Shown: piece by piece, positions 63,752-64,000 of the stretch
Layout of the letters: every line of letters starts with the position of its first letter
Numbering within the stretch: the stretch's first letter is position 1
NCBI RefSeq assembly: GCF_000003815.2
Contig: NC_049991.1
Span: 9,490,561 to 9,554,560, forward strand
Direction of reading: 5' to 3'
DNA from: Branchiostoma floridae
Lineage: Eukaryota > Chordata > Leptocardii > Amphioxiformes > Branchiostomatidae
Length of the DNA stretch: 64,000 bases
Made by a program: the position numbers and the translations under genes
Notes under the pieces: generated by a model
The model's input: the letters and a program-made list of their open reading frames with translations, nothing else
Database searches by the model: none
What the model was told of the DNA's origin: nothing

Positions 63752-64000
63752 CTTGGGTCTATTGCGCCGCTCCCTTGCTGGGTTCTAACAGGTCACAGTC
63801 TGTCTGGAATTAGAGAAAATTGGAACTATAAGCCGTGTACACCTGTCGTGTAAGATTTACCAGGGCACAGGTTCTACTCCTATGGCTCCACGCGGGTTTA
63901 TAACATGTGCCGCAGTACTCGAGACAAGGTCACAGTAGGTCCAATCAAGGAAGCAGACAGAGTGAGGGGTATCACTTTCGACTGGGGAGGGGGCGGTAGG
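63752..64000 (-). other. 5' untranslated leader and upstream flank
   Basis: The bases before the ATG read CCCAAGATGG, a fair Kozak context. A possible 5'-UTR splice acceptor (CTGTTAG on the minus strand) lies about 35 bp upstream of the ATG, so the true promoter may lie outside the window. I see no TATA box I would defend. Confidence 0.35.

Larger units (their letters stand above)
60172..63660. other. Intron 1 (3.5 kb), rich in palindromic elements
   Basis: Splits Ig domain Z1. Holds three MITEs (60,881; 61,022; 62,296), a dispersed repeat near 60,770 and one small plus-strand frame. A long first intron is a usual place for muscle enhancers, but I cannot point to defined sites. Confidence 0.6.

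Overview
The window is eukaryotic. It has long split genes with GT-AG introns of roughly 100 to 3,500 bp, palindromic MITEs, a tRNA-headed SINE, LINE tails and a decayed mariner element. Almost everything that codes lies on the minus strand and belongs to one very large gene whose start codon is near the right end (63,751). It reads leftwards and probably leaves the window at the left edge. Exon 1, exon 2 and exon 3 encode two immunoglobulin domains that match the titin (connectin) Z-disc domains Z1 and Z2 closely, so I call it a titin-like sarcomeric gene. A cephalochordate (Branchiostoma-like) source is my best guess from the titin-type N-terminus combined with a spring unlike that of vertebrates; this is inference and another deuterostome is possible.

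Layout in the direction of transcription: (1) 63.75-52.4 kb, Z-disc-type head: Z1, Z2, a Pro/Ala/Lys linker rich in TP/SP, one lone FN3 domain, two Ser-rich linkers, two more Ig domains and a short linker. (2) 51.7-29.5 kb, 32 consecutive FN3 domains, one per exon of about 267 bp, every one entered and left in phase 1. (3) 28.3-13.8 kb, a PEVK-like elastic region: six tiny exons of 18-24 residues, one giant exon of 8,925 bp (about 2,975 residues, containing about 100 tandem copies of a 22-residue repeat), then a 19-residue exon, a 293-residue exon and two short ones. (4) 13.3-12.2 kb, two FN3 exons. (5) 11.9-8.9 kb, a 303-residue Lys/Arg/Glu single-alpha-helix exon followed by four duplicated K-K-V-P-x-W exons and three charged or short ones. 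(6) 8.3-0.3 kb, eight more FN3 exons, with a candidate alternative last exon (basic tail and stop) at 3.4-3.6 kb.

In total I place 72 exons: 43 FN3 domains, 4 Ig domains and about 8,500 residues. Nearly all exons are symmetric in phase 1, so almost any subset could be skipped without breaking the frame. This is the arrangement expected of a spring whose length is tuned by splicing. Introns carry MITEs (hAT-like and Harbinger-like), a mariner deletion derivative, a SINE and CR1/L2-like LINE tails. Splice borders were placed by eye from the GT/GC...AG rule, phase consistency and domain homology; no alignment or expression data were available.
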